Assembly (NCBI GenBank): GCA_039000515.1
Contig: JBCFYV010000536.1
Location: 1-64,000 of the forward strand
Source of the DNA: Timema cristinae
Taxonomy: Eukaryota; Arthropoda; Insecta; Phasmatodea; Timematidae
Length of the DNA stretch: 64,000 nt
Reading direction: 5' to 3'
In this document: positions 23,276 to 34,551 of the stretch, in pieces
Layout of the letters: each line of letters begins with the position of its first letter
Numbering within the stretch: the stretch's first letter is position 1
Made by a program: the position numbers and the translations under genes
The notes under the pieces: generated by a model
Seen by the model: only the letters and a program-made list of their open reading frames with translations
Told to the model about the DNA's origin: nothing
Databases searched by the model: none

Positions 23276-24359
23276 AGGGATTCTGTATCGACTAGAAAAT
23301 GTTTCCAGTTAATCGGGTGCACCTTTCCTTTCTTATAACTTTTCGAAAGTGTAAATATCATTTGTGCTCACCTCTATATAGTTCTTAGCTATTAAGAGCA
23401 TTGTTTTATATTTAAATTATTTGCTATAACGATCATGTTTGAATATATATTAAGCTGAGTATAATGACATATGAATGTGTGTGTGTGCCTTAATGTTTGT
23501 TTTTGTTTGTTTTCCCTCGCCCTACTATATTTGATTCTAATTTCTTCATTTATTTTATTTTAAAAGCTCATTAATATTCAATTATATATGTGAGTAATAT
23601 ATATATATATATATTTGTAATTCTATTACAAATGAGTTCTTATTAGGCCTACTTAAGTATTAAATGTCCATTCTTTATTATTAAGGGATTAAGTGTTAGA
23701 AAAGGCACTGGTCCTAAAGTAATGCATACTATCACAGTAAGCTTACAGAGTAAGGTGTTGGCCTGTGGTGGTGTACAAGCTATAATAAAAATGTCAAAAC
23801 TCAGATCAATAGCTTGCGAAAGTTTTAGGAATGGTCTAATGTGATGTGAGAAACTAAAAAGTTCTTAAAAATCATTACGTCCATGTATTAGCTCCAAAAG
23901 AGTTAGAAGAAGAAAAATGCTTATTGATTAATTGGGTATAGTTGAACCTATTATTGAGATAAATAAAAAAAAATTAAATTGTGTTTAAGTTGCTTAAAAA
24001 TAGACTTTCTGACCATAGCATAGACATGGTAAAAGAAATGGTTTATTTCACATATACAAAGGTTTTAGAAACAACGCAAATAATGTTTCCCCTGAAAACA
24101 TAGAAACCCTTGTGAGTTTTACGATTGGAACCACACTATTGTATGTGAAGAGTTAAACACATTCAATGAAATGTATTTTGCCAATCACTCAAGCATATCA
24201 ATTGATGATTTGTTCCACGTTAAAGTGAGAAATCTAAAGACACAGCTCAGATAAAGGATCATGTTGAAAGGAAAACAAGCATGGACGTTGATGATGTGTC
24301 TGAAAGTGAAACATAAAGTGATACTTAACATATTAAGAGTTTCAGTGTGATATAGGTTT
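23276..24359. other. Intronic sequence between the two transposase remnants
   Basis: AT-rich, with an AT microsatellite near 23597. Parts from about 23940 onward may be heavily decayed hAT coding sequence, but stop codons are frequent in every frame. Confidence 0.4.
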
Positions 24360-24690
24360 TTTTAAACCTTATGGGTACTTGATTAGATTTTCAGGCTTCA
24401 ATAGATTGAAAGTTGTCAATACAACCTCGCTATCTTTGTCCATAACCAGTTATTTGGCTGAAAGAGCTATGAGCAGAGTTAGAATAAAAAAAAAACAGGC
24501 TCAGGTCTGCGATGGGAGATGCATGGCTTTCGAACCTTATGGTTCTAGCTTCAGAGAAAGACTTGTTAAAGTCAAATCTTAATGAAGAAATAATTGATGC
24601 TTTTTCTTTATCGTCATCGCAAAGAAAGATGTTGCTGTGCCAAATATAAGCAAAAGAAATAGGACTTCATCAAACCATTATTGATTTAAT
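24360..24690 (+). pseudogene. hAT-family transposase C-terminal (dimerisation) remnant
   Basis: One frame reads SLSITSYLAERAMSRVRIKK. After a frameshift in the A-run near 24490 the next reads NRLRSAMGDAWLSNLMVLAS, followed by EKDLL and EEIIDAF. The order, a Cys/Ser-Glu-Arg-x-Met/Phe-Ser motif followed by N-x-LRS-x-M-x2-x-RL-x2-L, is typical of the hAT C-terminal dimerisation domain. The catalytic core is not recognisable. Both block B copies carry it. Confidence 0.78.
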
Positions 24691-24885
24691 TTTTTATTCC
24701 TTATAGGACACTGTATTCACCATTTTTCCAATATGGCAGCCGTAAATGGGATGGATCAGGAGGGATTAGCCTTTTTTTCGTGAGAACTTGACTAAAATAA
24801 TCATTTATAATACCATTTTATTCTGGGACAAAATTAAAAGCTACCAGCCTTGATAGAATAAGGTGAATGGATGAAAGGGCGTGGA

Positions 24886-25050
24886 CACTGGTTGATAGGA
24901 TGTTGATACTGGTTGATGTGGAGACTAGTTGATAGGATGTGAATACGGGTTAATATAGAGAAAGGTTGATGGGAATTTAATACGGTTTGATGAATATACT
25001 GGTTGATAGAGTACGAATACTGTTAGCTAAGTTGTTTTGTCTGGTAGATA
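24886..25050. repeat. Degenerate ~20-25 bp tandem repeat in the intron
   Basis: Words ACTGGTTGATAGGATGTTG, ACTGGTTGATGTGG, ACTAGTTGATAGGATGTG and ACTGGTTGATAGAG recur. The same array is in the right copy at about 51148-51310. Confidence 0.65.
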
Positions 25051-25738
25051 AGATGTGGAGTAAAGCTGAGGGTCTATTGATTAATACTTTGTTTTCCTAG
25101 TTACATGGAAACTTTTGTTTGTTTTGAGATATGAACTATTTGACCATTTATTATATTAGACCATTTTTTCTGCAGCAAAGAATTTTTTCTTGGAAAACAC
25201 ACGTGGTTTGAGTATGAAATTTATACCTTTTGTAAACCTCAATTTATTGTTTTCAAATGTCATACATTCAGAAGTAAATAATAAATCTTGTTGGGGTTTA
25301 ATTATTTGTTATGATAATGGGAGTATATGAACTCACTCAAGATACAATAACCGTAATATTTATTGGTGGTTTATTTAAAACACGTTTAGCATTTGTGTGT
25401 AATCAGAATATTAAAAATTGAGTATCGTTTACAGTCCTTAATAAGAAATCATTATAGTTAGGCAATTTTGAATGAATTGGTTATTCAAATCTTTTCAATT
25501 GAGCTAAGTATAGAAGTACTTAGTAGTAATTTTTTTACAATAAGTTCTCCAAAAACTACCAATCAAATAGTTCTGTTCATATTATTATAAATATGAGCAA
25601 AATTATTAAACGTTTTGCTAGCCAACTTTTAGCATTTTTATAAAACCATTATTTGTAAAAGTAAGCTTTATACTTTATCATTGCTTAAATAATTTTTCCT
25701 ACTCAATATAATATTGTTCTGGTGATGGTTTGTTGCAG

Positions 25739-26962
25739 TTGATGATGAGCGACAAGGGGGCACCCCTAACACCGCTGGGTGCCCGGACGATGGGCTGCCA
25801 TCGTCCACTCAACCTGTTCGGGATGAACATTTTTTTCCAGGGGAAATGACGGCCGCCACCAGTGTACAAAAAAACAAGAGGACACTTAAACGTAATGGTA
25901 AGTATAGGTCAGAAAGTCAGTCACCTTCCCTATCAAGACAAGAAGACCCATCTGAGAGAACATCGTTAAGTCAGCCACCTTCCGGATTAAGCCAACAAGA
26001 CCCTTCTTCTCTGGAACTGGTAGAGTCATCATCAGGAACAACTCCCCTTCATGGTAACATTGTAAGATCGTCCAGTCGTCCAGTCCACCTTCCGTGTCAG
26101 GTCAACAACGTTCTTACTTCAGTACGGAGCATTCCAAGTCCATGATGTTAACTCAAGAAGCTGTTGCCCACATGAAGAAAACATCTGTATTCGATGAGAA
26201 GACTCGTTATCTTATAATGAAGGCATGTGAGTATTACAAGAAAGAACAATTGATAAGTCAATCCAATAGGAAGTCAGCCACCTTCAAGGAGTCAGCCACT
26301 TCCAGTGAGTCAGCCACCTTCAGGGAGTCAGCCACCTCCAGTGACTCAGCCACCTCCAGTGAGTCAGCCACCTGCAGTAAGTCAGTCACCTTCAGGGAGT
26401 CAGCCACCTCCAGTAAGTCAGTCACCTCCAGTCAGTCAGCCACCTCCAGTCAGTCAGCCACCTCCAGTCAGTCAGCCACCTCGGATCAGCCTCCTCTAAG
26501 GAATCAGCCTCCTCTAGTGAGTCAGCCTCCTCCAATAAACCAGCCTCCTCCAGACCGTCAGCCCCCTCCGCGGAATCAGGAACCTCCAAGGAACCAGCCT
26601 CCTCCAGACCGTCAGCCCCCTCCATTGTATCAGCCAGCTCCAAGAAAGCAACCTCGTCTCCTAGAAATACAACTCAAGAAAATGGTAGAGACGCATTGGT
26701 AAGTCGTTCATCTGAGTTTGTTGAGGATTCATTCATCTCATCTTACGATGAGCAGCTCTCATCACGCTCGTATACAATGGTGAGACGGTTCTATCAATCT
26801 TCACCAATGGATAGGAGCATGATGAGATTAATTGAATTTAGATCCCCATCAATTTTGTGGAACTTAATTCATATGAGTAGGCGCTGCCCATATTTATTTA
26901 AACATCTTCCATATAGATTGTTTATTAAGGGAATTCATCCATCAATCATCAAGAGTCATTAA
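25739..26962 (+). pseudogene. Block B gene, exon 2, left copy (broken)
   Basis: The exon starts after TTGTTGCAG (AG at 25737-25738). Its phase fits the phase-1 donor of exon 1, and 35 codons without a stop or ATG lead to the ATG at 25846. The frame breaks near 26080 where GTCGTCC stands for GTCGGTCC, and again near 26481 inside the 18 bp repeat. Across the breaks the content is: a polar N-terminal part (SQSPSLS, GTTPLHGNIV), a helical block (MMLTQEAVAHMKKTSVFDEK), about twenty ESATSS-like hexapeptide units, and the C-terminal segment SPMDRSMMRLIEFRSP...PYLFKHLPYRLFIKG. The C-terminus ends early compared with the right copy. No known family recognised. Confidence 0.75.
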
Positions 26963-27054
26963 GCAAGAGCAAGTCCTAGATATCTTCTCCTCTCAGCTGT
27001 AACCATCGTTAAAGGCCAGATTTTATTAGCGCTATCGTAAATACAGGTAACCAG

Positions 27055-28260
27055 GCAGGTATCTAGTTTAAATAAATAAGGAACGTGTCAAGATAAAAAG
27101 TCAGAATTGATAAAAAAAAATGTCATGTTACATAAGGAAGTTTTGTAATATCTTAAAATAAATTAATATTATGCGTAGGAATAAATAAGAAAGAAATAGG
27201 AATCAATAAGGTGGCACATTTACACATAGATACAGATTGAGTCGAAATAAATATTGAGAATAAAGTCGATATAATAAATTATTGTATGGGGGTGAATAAG
27301 AAATTTTTCGTAATAGTTTAGAATTTAAGTAAAATAAATAGTTTGAATTGATTAGAATTAATAATGAACTCATCGGTTAATTACGAAACAAGTCAGAATA
27401 AATAAGGAACTAAAGGAAATAAAAAGGAATAAATTCTGCATAAATAAATAACGAGGCGGGATAAATAAAGAGGATTAAGTTAAAATAAAATATATCGAGT
27501 CAGAAATGATTCGTAATAAAAAATATTAAATGATTATTTAAAAAAAGTTTATATTAATCAGGATAGAGTTATAAATAATAAAGGCTCATCACAATAATTT
27601 AAAGAACGACACAAATTAATAATAAACTAGTCACAATAAATAAGTAAAGATTAAAAATAAAAACGGCAAAGACAGAAAAAATAAGGAACGGGTCGTAGGA
27701 AGCTAGTCATAATATTTTTAAAGAAAGGATTTGGAACTAATAAACAGTGAGTCAAAATACTAAAGGAACTAGTTAGAATAAATAAATAACTTTTCATAAT
27801 TAATTAGGAATGAGTCGAGATAATTTTGTAAAAGTCAGATTATATAGGGAATGAGTTGGAAAAGTAATTATCAGGTCAGAATAAATAAGGAACTTATAGA
27901 AATGATTAAGTATAGAGTCAGAATAAATAAACAACCAGTAGGAATGAAAAAGTATCAAGTAATAATAATCAATATGTTATGAGTCAGTATAAATAGCCAA
28001 CGAATAGGAATAAATAATAAGGAACATTTTGAAAATAAAGAACGAGCTGCAATAAATAATTATGATTGAGTCAGAATAACGAAAAGAAAAGATCGGAATG
28101 AAGAGTGAAAGATTCAGAATAAATATATTCAAATAGTAATGAATAAATAATTAGAAGGAAAGAGCTGGAATAAATAAATACTTTTTAGGAACAGATATGA
28201 AATAATAAAAAGGATTACAAGTCTGAATAAATAAGGAACTATTTGGAATAAATACTGAAC
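27055..28260. repeat. Purine-rich ~20 bp minisatellite after left block B
   Basis: Degenerate array of GTCAGAATAAATAAGGAAC, continuing directly from the 3' side of the block B gene. Same unit as at 1225-2160, 53350-54195 and 59165-60115. Confidence 0.75.
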
Positions 28261-31200
28261 AAGCGAGGGTGTGGAAAGCTAATTTTCCCAGAGGGTCCAC
28301 TACAAATGTTATACATTTGGCCTATAGTAATGTTTATATATATATATTTTAATAAATATTTATACTATGGGAGTACTTCAAATTCCCGGGAGGGCGTGGA
28401 GCCCTCCCTGCTTCCCTTCCCGAACAAGGCCTTTCTATGCCCTTACTCGTTATCATTTAAAACACTGACTAGATATCCAATGTTAACAAAAACGTTAAAG
28501 ACATTTTCAAAATATTTTGAATTAAAGCAATAACAATCATAAGGTCTATGTAAACTAGTCCTTTGCCATGAACAATTTTTTTTAAAAAGAAGAACACATT
28601 TGTATTCATAAAGTAATATACTCCTATGATATAGATTTGATTTAATCATAGAAATTATAGAATATAGTCCAATTTTGAAATGTAAGTCGATGTTAAACTA
28701 CCCTTAAGATAATTTTATCCTTAAAAATAGAAATACATTATTATTTGTTATTTCAACTATACTGCAGACATTCGTTTTAAAGTAAATTGTAAGAGATTTT
28801 TTCGAAAATTTCCAATTTTAAGAATAGTTTTTAATAAAAAACCCTTACTCTAAAAGATAGAAATAATATACAATAAACGGCTGAAGGTATCTCCACATTA
28901 TATATAAATCTCAAGATTGATAAAAATCCGTCAAACCATTTTGGTTGTGGTACCAGTACAGACACACACACTGGGATACAGACAGAATTATATAGATAAA
29001 CATTTTGTGGTTCGGAGGTAAATTAAGTGTCAATATTTGACATAATCTCAAGGTCACATATATTAACGATTACAAAATTTTCTATTTTAATGAGAAAGTA
29101 AAAATTAGAATTAGGAGAAAGCAATGATATATAATTAAGTACCCATATATGAATGCGGAGCTTGGGGTATGAGTGATTATATATATGGAAATGAGCCGTA
29201 TCCCAATCATAATCGAATGTATTAAAAATGATTCCTGGGCTTGTGCTCGTTTCCCTTGTCCAGGTCTCATTTTTAATTTTATTAAATTATAAGTTGTTAA
29301 GTTTAAAATGATTAGATAAAGAGTGTTGTAAACAAAGCTATATTATAATATTAATGATATCTTAAAACGTACACATAAAGGGAATTCAATATTGTTGATA
29401 CAAGTAACTTTGACATTATTGTTACCTGCTCCAGTGAGCATATGGTCAAAATCATGAGTCTTCGTTGCCGGTGATGAGAATGTTAAAGGCTTGAACCCCG
29501 GCTGAGTGTATTGAGGGTAGTTTTCCCTAAATTGTTGCCTACTCTCCCCTATACAAATGCTCGTACATTTCCTCTACATTCTACCTTTTTCATTCCTAGA
29601 ACAATACCATAATTAGTAGCCCACCTGGGGCCGATCAGATTACTACCGGATAAATATTGCTATTGCTAAAGTTAGCGAATATATCAGAATTATCAGCCAC
29701 TTTAATGTTTTACACTACTTATGAACTGAATTTACCTGACAGATAGCTATCTGTAAAATAATATATTTTTATTCTGAACATGCAAGATAGGTACTGTTTT
29801 TACTGGTGCGTCCTGCTGATAGCATTACAACCTATCGAGTGGTGTCAACGCTCAATATTTGTTATATAATGGTGGCTAAACGAGTGCGAGGAAACATATG
29901 GCATCACGTGGCGCAGAAGCTAAGATGTCTGCCAAAATGTGGGCAATAGTTGGGTAAACGTTTACAAAATTTCAATTATTGTACTCACAATTTGATAATT
30001 TGTTCTAATATAATTATAACTCTACAAATAGCTTGTCAGTTTATATAAAAGTGGAAATTAAATGTTCAAATTTTATATAGTTAGAGCCCAGGCCTGTGCT
30101 TACTAAACACGTAAACCTCCCTATAAAATTGTGATGGATAAATATATTTTATCTGGAAGATAAATACTATCTGGCAGTCATAAGACGCACTTTTAACTTA
30201 TCCATCAGTTAGAAATATTTATCTACCAGATTAATATTTATCCAGGATTAATAAGACCGGCCCTTATATGTATAAGTGTGAATAGGAAGGCACCTATTAT
30301 AGTGACATATACATACATGACAGTATTACATGATGCTGTTGTGGTACTGGGAGGTGTCATCCCGGTTGACATTTGGATACGAAACGGAATTTTAAGAATA
30401 TTTGTGGGACTGATAGGTGCTAGTGACACTTTTTAGAACAATGCTAATTTGAGAGCCTGAATAGTCTCAAAGGTAGGGCAACTTTTGAGTACATCCCATA
30501 TGATTTAACAGGAGTATAAAAATATAAAATGATTGGCAACCATTATGATACTCTTTTTCTGAGTGGCCATGGAAATTTTCCGTTAAAGTTATACGGGTTT
30601 AACCGGTGTGGAGAACAATATTGTAGACAGAATTGCAGAAACCTTTTACCACATCATGTACTAAATTGAGAATTATGAGGACCAAAGGATCGGATAGTTA
30701 TGAAAATACAAGATCGTGGTCTTGTGTGGAGAAGGGAAAGTGTTATGGGCACAATTGAGATTTTAAAAGAGTTTGGGAAGATGGGTACAAGGATTAAGAA
30801 AAGAAGAGACACAGAAGGAAAAGACTCGGGGATGGTGTGATACAGAAGATGGAGAAGAAGAGTACTAGAAAAAATAGACTACAGAATGAGAAATAAAGTG
30901 AGGAAGAGATTGGCTTGGAATAGTGAAAATCTGATGAGTAAGAAGAGATTTATAATCTTTAATGAGGGTGAAAACAAGGAGGAGGATAAGAGGAAGAAAA
31001 CTTATAGGTTAGAAGTCCCTTATTAAAGATGAAGACAAGCAGGACTAGCAGCTAAAAGCATTAGGCTTGAAGCGCTAGGGGAATGGAGGAGGGCCTGCGG
31101 CCTACGGGCCTAAAATATTTATTGGCGTTGTTTGTAATATGAGCAGACTATCACTCTTATGTGCGCTCACATTAGATAGTTCACGTGGCAGGGTGGTGTG

Positions 31201-31383
31201 AATGGATAACCCTCTTGGCTATGTTCCGGGAAGGTCAACATATATAGATAGACCCAGTGTTTTTAAAAACTGCTATATATTTGGATCACTTGTCTACGAG
31301 ATACCTAGGATGTCGGACGCGTCTGCTGTTCATGGAGAAGACTACGAGGACACCGGAGAAGAAGCCGACATCAGACAACGAAA
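28261..31383. other. Non-coding gap with one old SINE
   Basis: No gene recognised. A purine-rich segment at 30660-31090 has no stable frame. An old SINE lies at 29464-29612. Confidence 0.45.
29464..29612 (+). mobile_element. Old type I-like SINE, plus strand
   Basis: GGCTTGAACCCCGGCTGAGTG (B-box region), GAGGGTAGTTTTCCCTAAATTG, CTACTCTCC, ACAAATGCTCGTACATTTCC and CATAATTAGTA run in the order of a type I element read forward. The tail is missing. Confidence 0.6.
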
Positions 31384-31616
31384 AATGCGCTCGAAAGATT
31401 AAAGGGCTGTAAGAACTTACGATTATGAAACAATGGAACTAAATAAGAAAAAATAATCTCGTGAAGCCTGTATAATCCACCATTTGGCTTCCCCAATGAA
31501 GGTATTTAGGTTATCCTGTCAGTCGTCAAAAAGAAACGTTCGGAAACTTACTGGTTTCTTTATAAGTCTGAGCTATTTTGGTGTTTGTGTAGTTCAGGGA
31601 ATTAGTACAAAGCAAA
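31384..31616. repeat. ~220 bp dispersed repeat, copy 2
   Basis: Collinear with 4160-4377, with about 15 extra bases (GGAACTAAATAAG) near 31425 and scattered differences. Confidence 0.7.
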
Positions 31617-31978
31617 ACTGACATGGTGAGTAATACTCCCAATTTAAAAATGTTATGTTTTTTAATGGAATCATTGAAAATTTGGTTAATCTCGCTAATA
31701 CTAAAGCAAAAATGTACCCAGTAATAATGCCCGTCCAGGATCAACGTATTTTAATTACGCTAAGACAGAAGGAATGAAGAAGGTTGAATACAAAGCAAAT
31801 GCACTTGCATTTGCGGGACTAGATAGTTGCAAAACATAATCCAATAATTAAAATAATTAGAAAAATTAGTTTAATGATCAATTTTTGATGTGTTATTGAT
31901 CTATTATAAATATTAGTAAATCAAGTCCTACATGCATACACGATTTTAAAGCTAACAGTAACTAATAAAAAATTACAG

Positions 31979-32165
31979 TGGATACAAATCAGGATTTTTG
32001 TTAAAGTCGTTTATTTGAAAACTGTCTGAATGGCTACCATTCAAAATGGATACTATTCAGGACTTTGTGGGTATTATGATAATGGATACAAATCAGACTT
32101 TTTATTTGTGGTGCTTGTTTAGGAAATGTCTGAATGGCTACCATTCAAAATGGATACAATTCAGT
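31979..32165. repeat. Two-unit ~103 bp tandem repeat with palindromic core
   Basis: GGATACAAATCAG...TGAATGGCTACCATTCAAAATGG occurs twice, at 31980 and 32083. TGAATGG...CCATTCA within each unit can form a short hairpin. Confidence 0.7.
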
Positions 32166-34551
32166 CATCTCGACTCTCTCAGCTTCATATTCAATATCAG
32201 TGGATTTAAAATATATCTGAGGGAAAGAAAATGTATTTCAAGAGAGGTATAGTTTTTCCCAGGGGGCAATGCCTCATGCTCCCCCGGTTCCATCACCCCT
32301 TAGTACGACCCAGGTTATTATTAACAATTTTACTTTCCACCCAAGATACATTAAGTGTCTATCCAACCACTTGCCCCGGAGTGCTATCATGTCCCCGACG
32401 ACTACAACTAGGTCAAACACGGAATATAATATTTATACTTTTTATCCAAAACATTTCAAGCAACTCTAGGCAATGTAGAGTATTTTTGAGAAAACTATAG
32501 GCCTAGCTAAATTTCTAGAGGTTTTTTCAACAATTTGTCTTATTTACATTTATAAGGTCATACTTAACGTGTATACAAGGCATACACATCTAAGCCTTAG
32601 TTATATGGAATTCTTTCGGAGCAATGTGAGAGTGTTGAGCCCCCTATCTAACATCTCTCTCCCCCACCTCCCTTCCTTGGTACATCCCTGGAAATCACAT
32701 ATAGTTTGCATTCTCTAACCTACCATGTGTAAATGTAAAATGTTATACTCGTATGTTGTTTGCATACCCCTCCCCCTTTCGTATATTTTGAACTCAAAAT
32801 TAGAATTCTACTAAACCTGATACACACATAAGCTTTAAACAGGTCGTCTTTAATTATCTATTTATTTTCGGGCTACCCCTCCAACACCATGGTTGAACAA
32901 AGTTTCTTTGTATTTCTTTAGTATTACATCTAGCACTACCTTTTCGTCTATATACTTATATAATAATTACTCTAATTAAATAAGGGGGAGGAAGGGAGCA
33001 TTTTTAGTGATAATATACCCGCCTTTCAAAGAGGGTGAGAAACTATTTAAGAAAAACCACTCTCAGTGGACCTGACCAGGCTTTGAACCTGCCCGTTATC
33101 AGTAGGCATGTCTAACAGTAGAGTGACGCCTTAGACCATTCTATCATTGAAGTGGGTTAAAGTTTATTAAAATTAATTTAGTTCGATCCTAATCGACGCC
33201 TATAAAACTACCATAAAACTTTTTGCTAAACGAAGATATAGATGTCTGCATACTTATATCAAAATGGCGGAGAATTAAAATACAACCGCTTGAACTGGAA
33301 TAAAACATCTTGATATTCAAAAAAGTGTGTTAAATATTTTCATTCTCTTGCACCCATGTGGATTATTCGAATATTTAAGGTTCTATTAAATTGTGTTGGT
33401 ATCATGAGGAAGTTAAATTGAAAAAAAAAGTATTCGCTTTTACGTGGAATGCGTGGAAAATATTTTCGGGAAAGTCACCTAGGATATCAAGTCGGGATTA
33501 AAACCTGTACTTCCTCATCATTAGGAAATCAGACAAATCTATAAAGACGTCGTAGCCTACGTGCCCATTGAAACTGGTGTATAATCATTTGAATAAAATG
33601 TTAGCGTGTGTTGGAAGGAGGTTGGGTGGTATGCTTATTTAGAACCAACCTCAATCGCTGTTAGGCCATACTGCTTAAATTCCTATCTTCTGTGTCGTTT
33701 TTTGGAACTAATGTACTTCTATATTATATCTAATCTCATACTCCATTTAACCTTCACCTACAACTACCCTTTAGTTATACCAATAGGAAAGAGCGAAAAG
33801 AAAAAAACGAAACTTCTTATCTCAAGGTAAGGAGGAATGCTCGCTGCTAATTCTCAAAGAGCCTAAAACTTTGTGATGAGAGCCTATCAATGAATTACTG
33901 TAAGTTTTAGAGGAAATCTAAATTTAGAGCTTTTTTTCATCAATCTTAGTATCGTCGCTTTGCAAATAGCCTATTCTTAAAAACTAGTTGGAAAAAAACT
34001 TATGTCCAATTTTAACACTTTTTTTTCTATTAATAAAACTCAAACTTTAGGGTTGTTAGTGAAAAAGATCCATGTTGAAATATTTAGACCATATTTTGGT
34101 GTGAACCATATTTTTAAATAACTCATCTTATAATTCATTATTGCGTAAGAACTCAACGTTCACGTGGCAATTTCTCTCCTAGATTTAATGACCTAGTTGC
34201 CCATAAAAATAATGTTTAAACGCTGTGTGGTTGTTTAACTTGGAACTCAAATTTATAGTCCTATTTTAGAAAAAAAACTTTTTTTATGGCCAAGAGCTTA
34301 ACATTATTAATATTTTACTATTTTATTAGTGTTATTTTATACGATTCGATACTATATATCGTGTAACAACTGCATAGAATATTACTTGACGTTTGAATAC
34401 CTTGTACTAGATCTAAAAGTTTTCTAGTTATTGGATAGTATTATTCCTATGAAAATTGCACTATAATGGAAGTTCTCTTCTAAATACAAATGCAATGAAA
34501 GATAGTATTTAGTCGCTCTTTGCTATGGGATGTAAAGTTCATGGAGCCGGA
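32166..34551. other. Non-coding gap with SINE remnants
   Basis: No gene recognised. Minus-strand SINE remnants lie at 33010-33157 and more doubtfully at 33438-33570. CTTGGTACATCCCTGG near 32677 resembles the end of hAT-type elements. Confidence 0.45.
33010..33157 (-). mobile_element. Old type I SINE remnant
   Basis: ACTATTTAAGAAAAACCACTC, CCTGACCAGGCTTTGAACC (B-box complement) and ATCATTGAAGTGGG follow the type I order. Strongly diverged, tail gone. Confidence 0.6.

Larger units (their letters stand above)
21600..27055 (+). repeat. Block B, left copy (segmental duplication)
   Basis: Matches 46680-53400 in the same orientation along its whole length, with scattered substitutions and small indels, so it is clearly older than the block A duplication. 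The order is the same in both: a short 5' segment, the end of exon 1 with its donor, the 45 bp minisatellite, a mariner-type fragment, a hAT fragment, a ~20 bp repeat, then exon 2. Copy-specific differences are a ~748 bp deletion here at about 21661 and a shorter minisatellite. Confidence 0.92.

Noticed and set aside
26422..26643. Minus-strand frames in the exon 2 repeat (also 52617-52879).
   Set aside because: Shadows of the 18 bp repeat; no start context, no homology, and they disappear outside the repeat.
30660..31090. Purine-rich region with Lys/Glu/Arg-rich translations resembling a LINE tail.
   Set aside because: No frame holds the expected ordered motifs; composition alone explains it.
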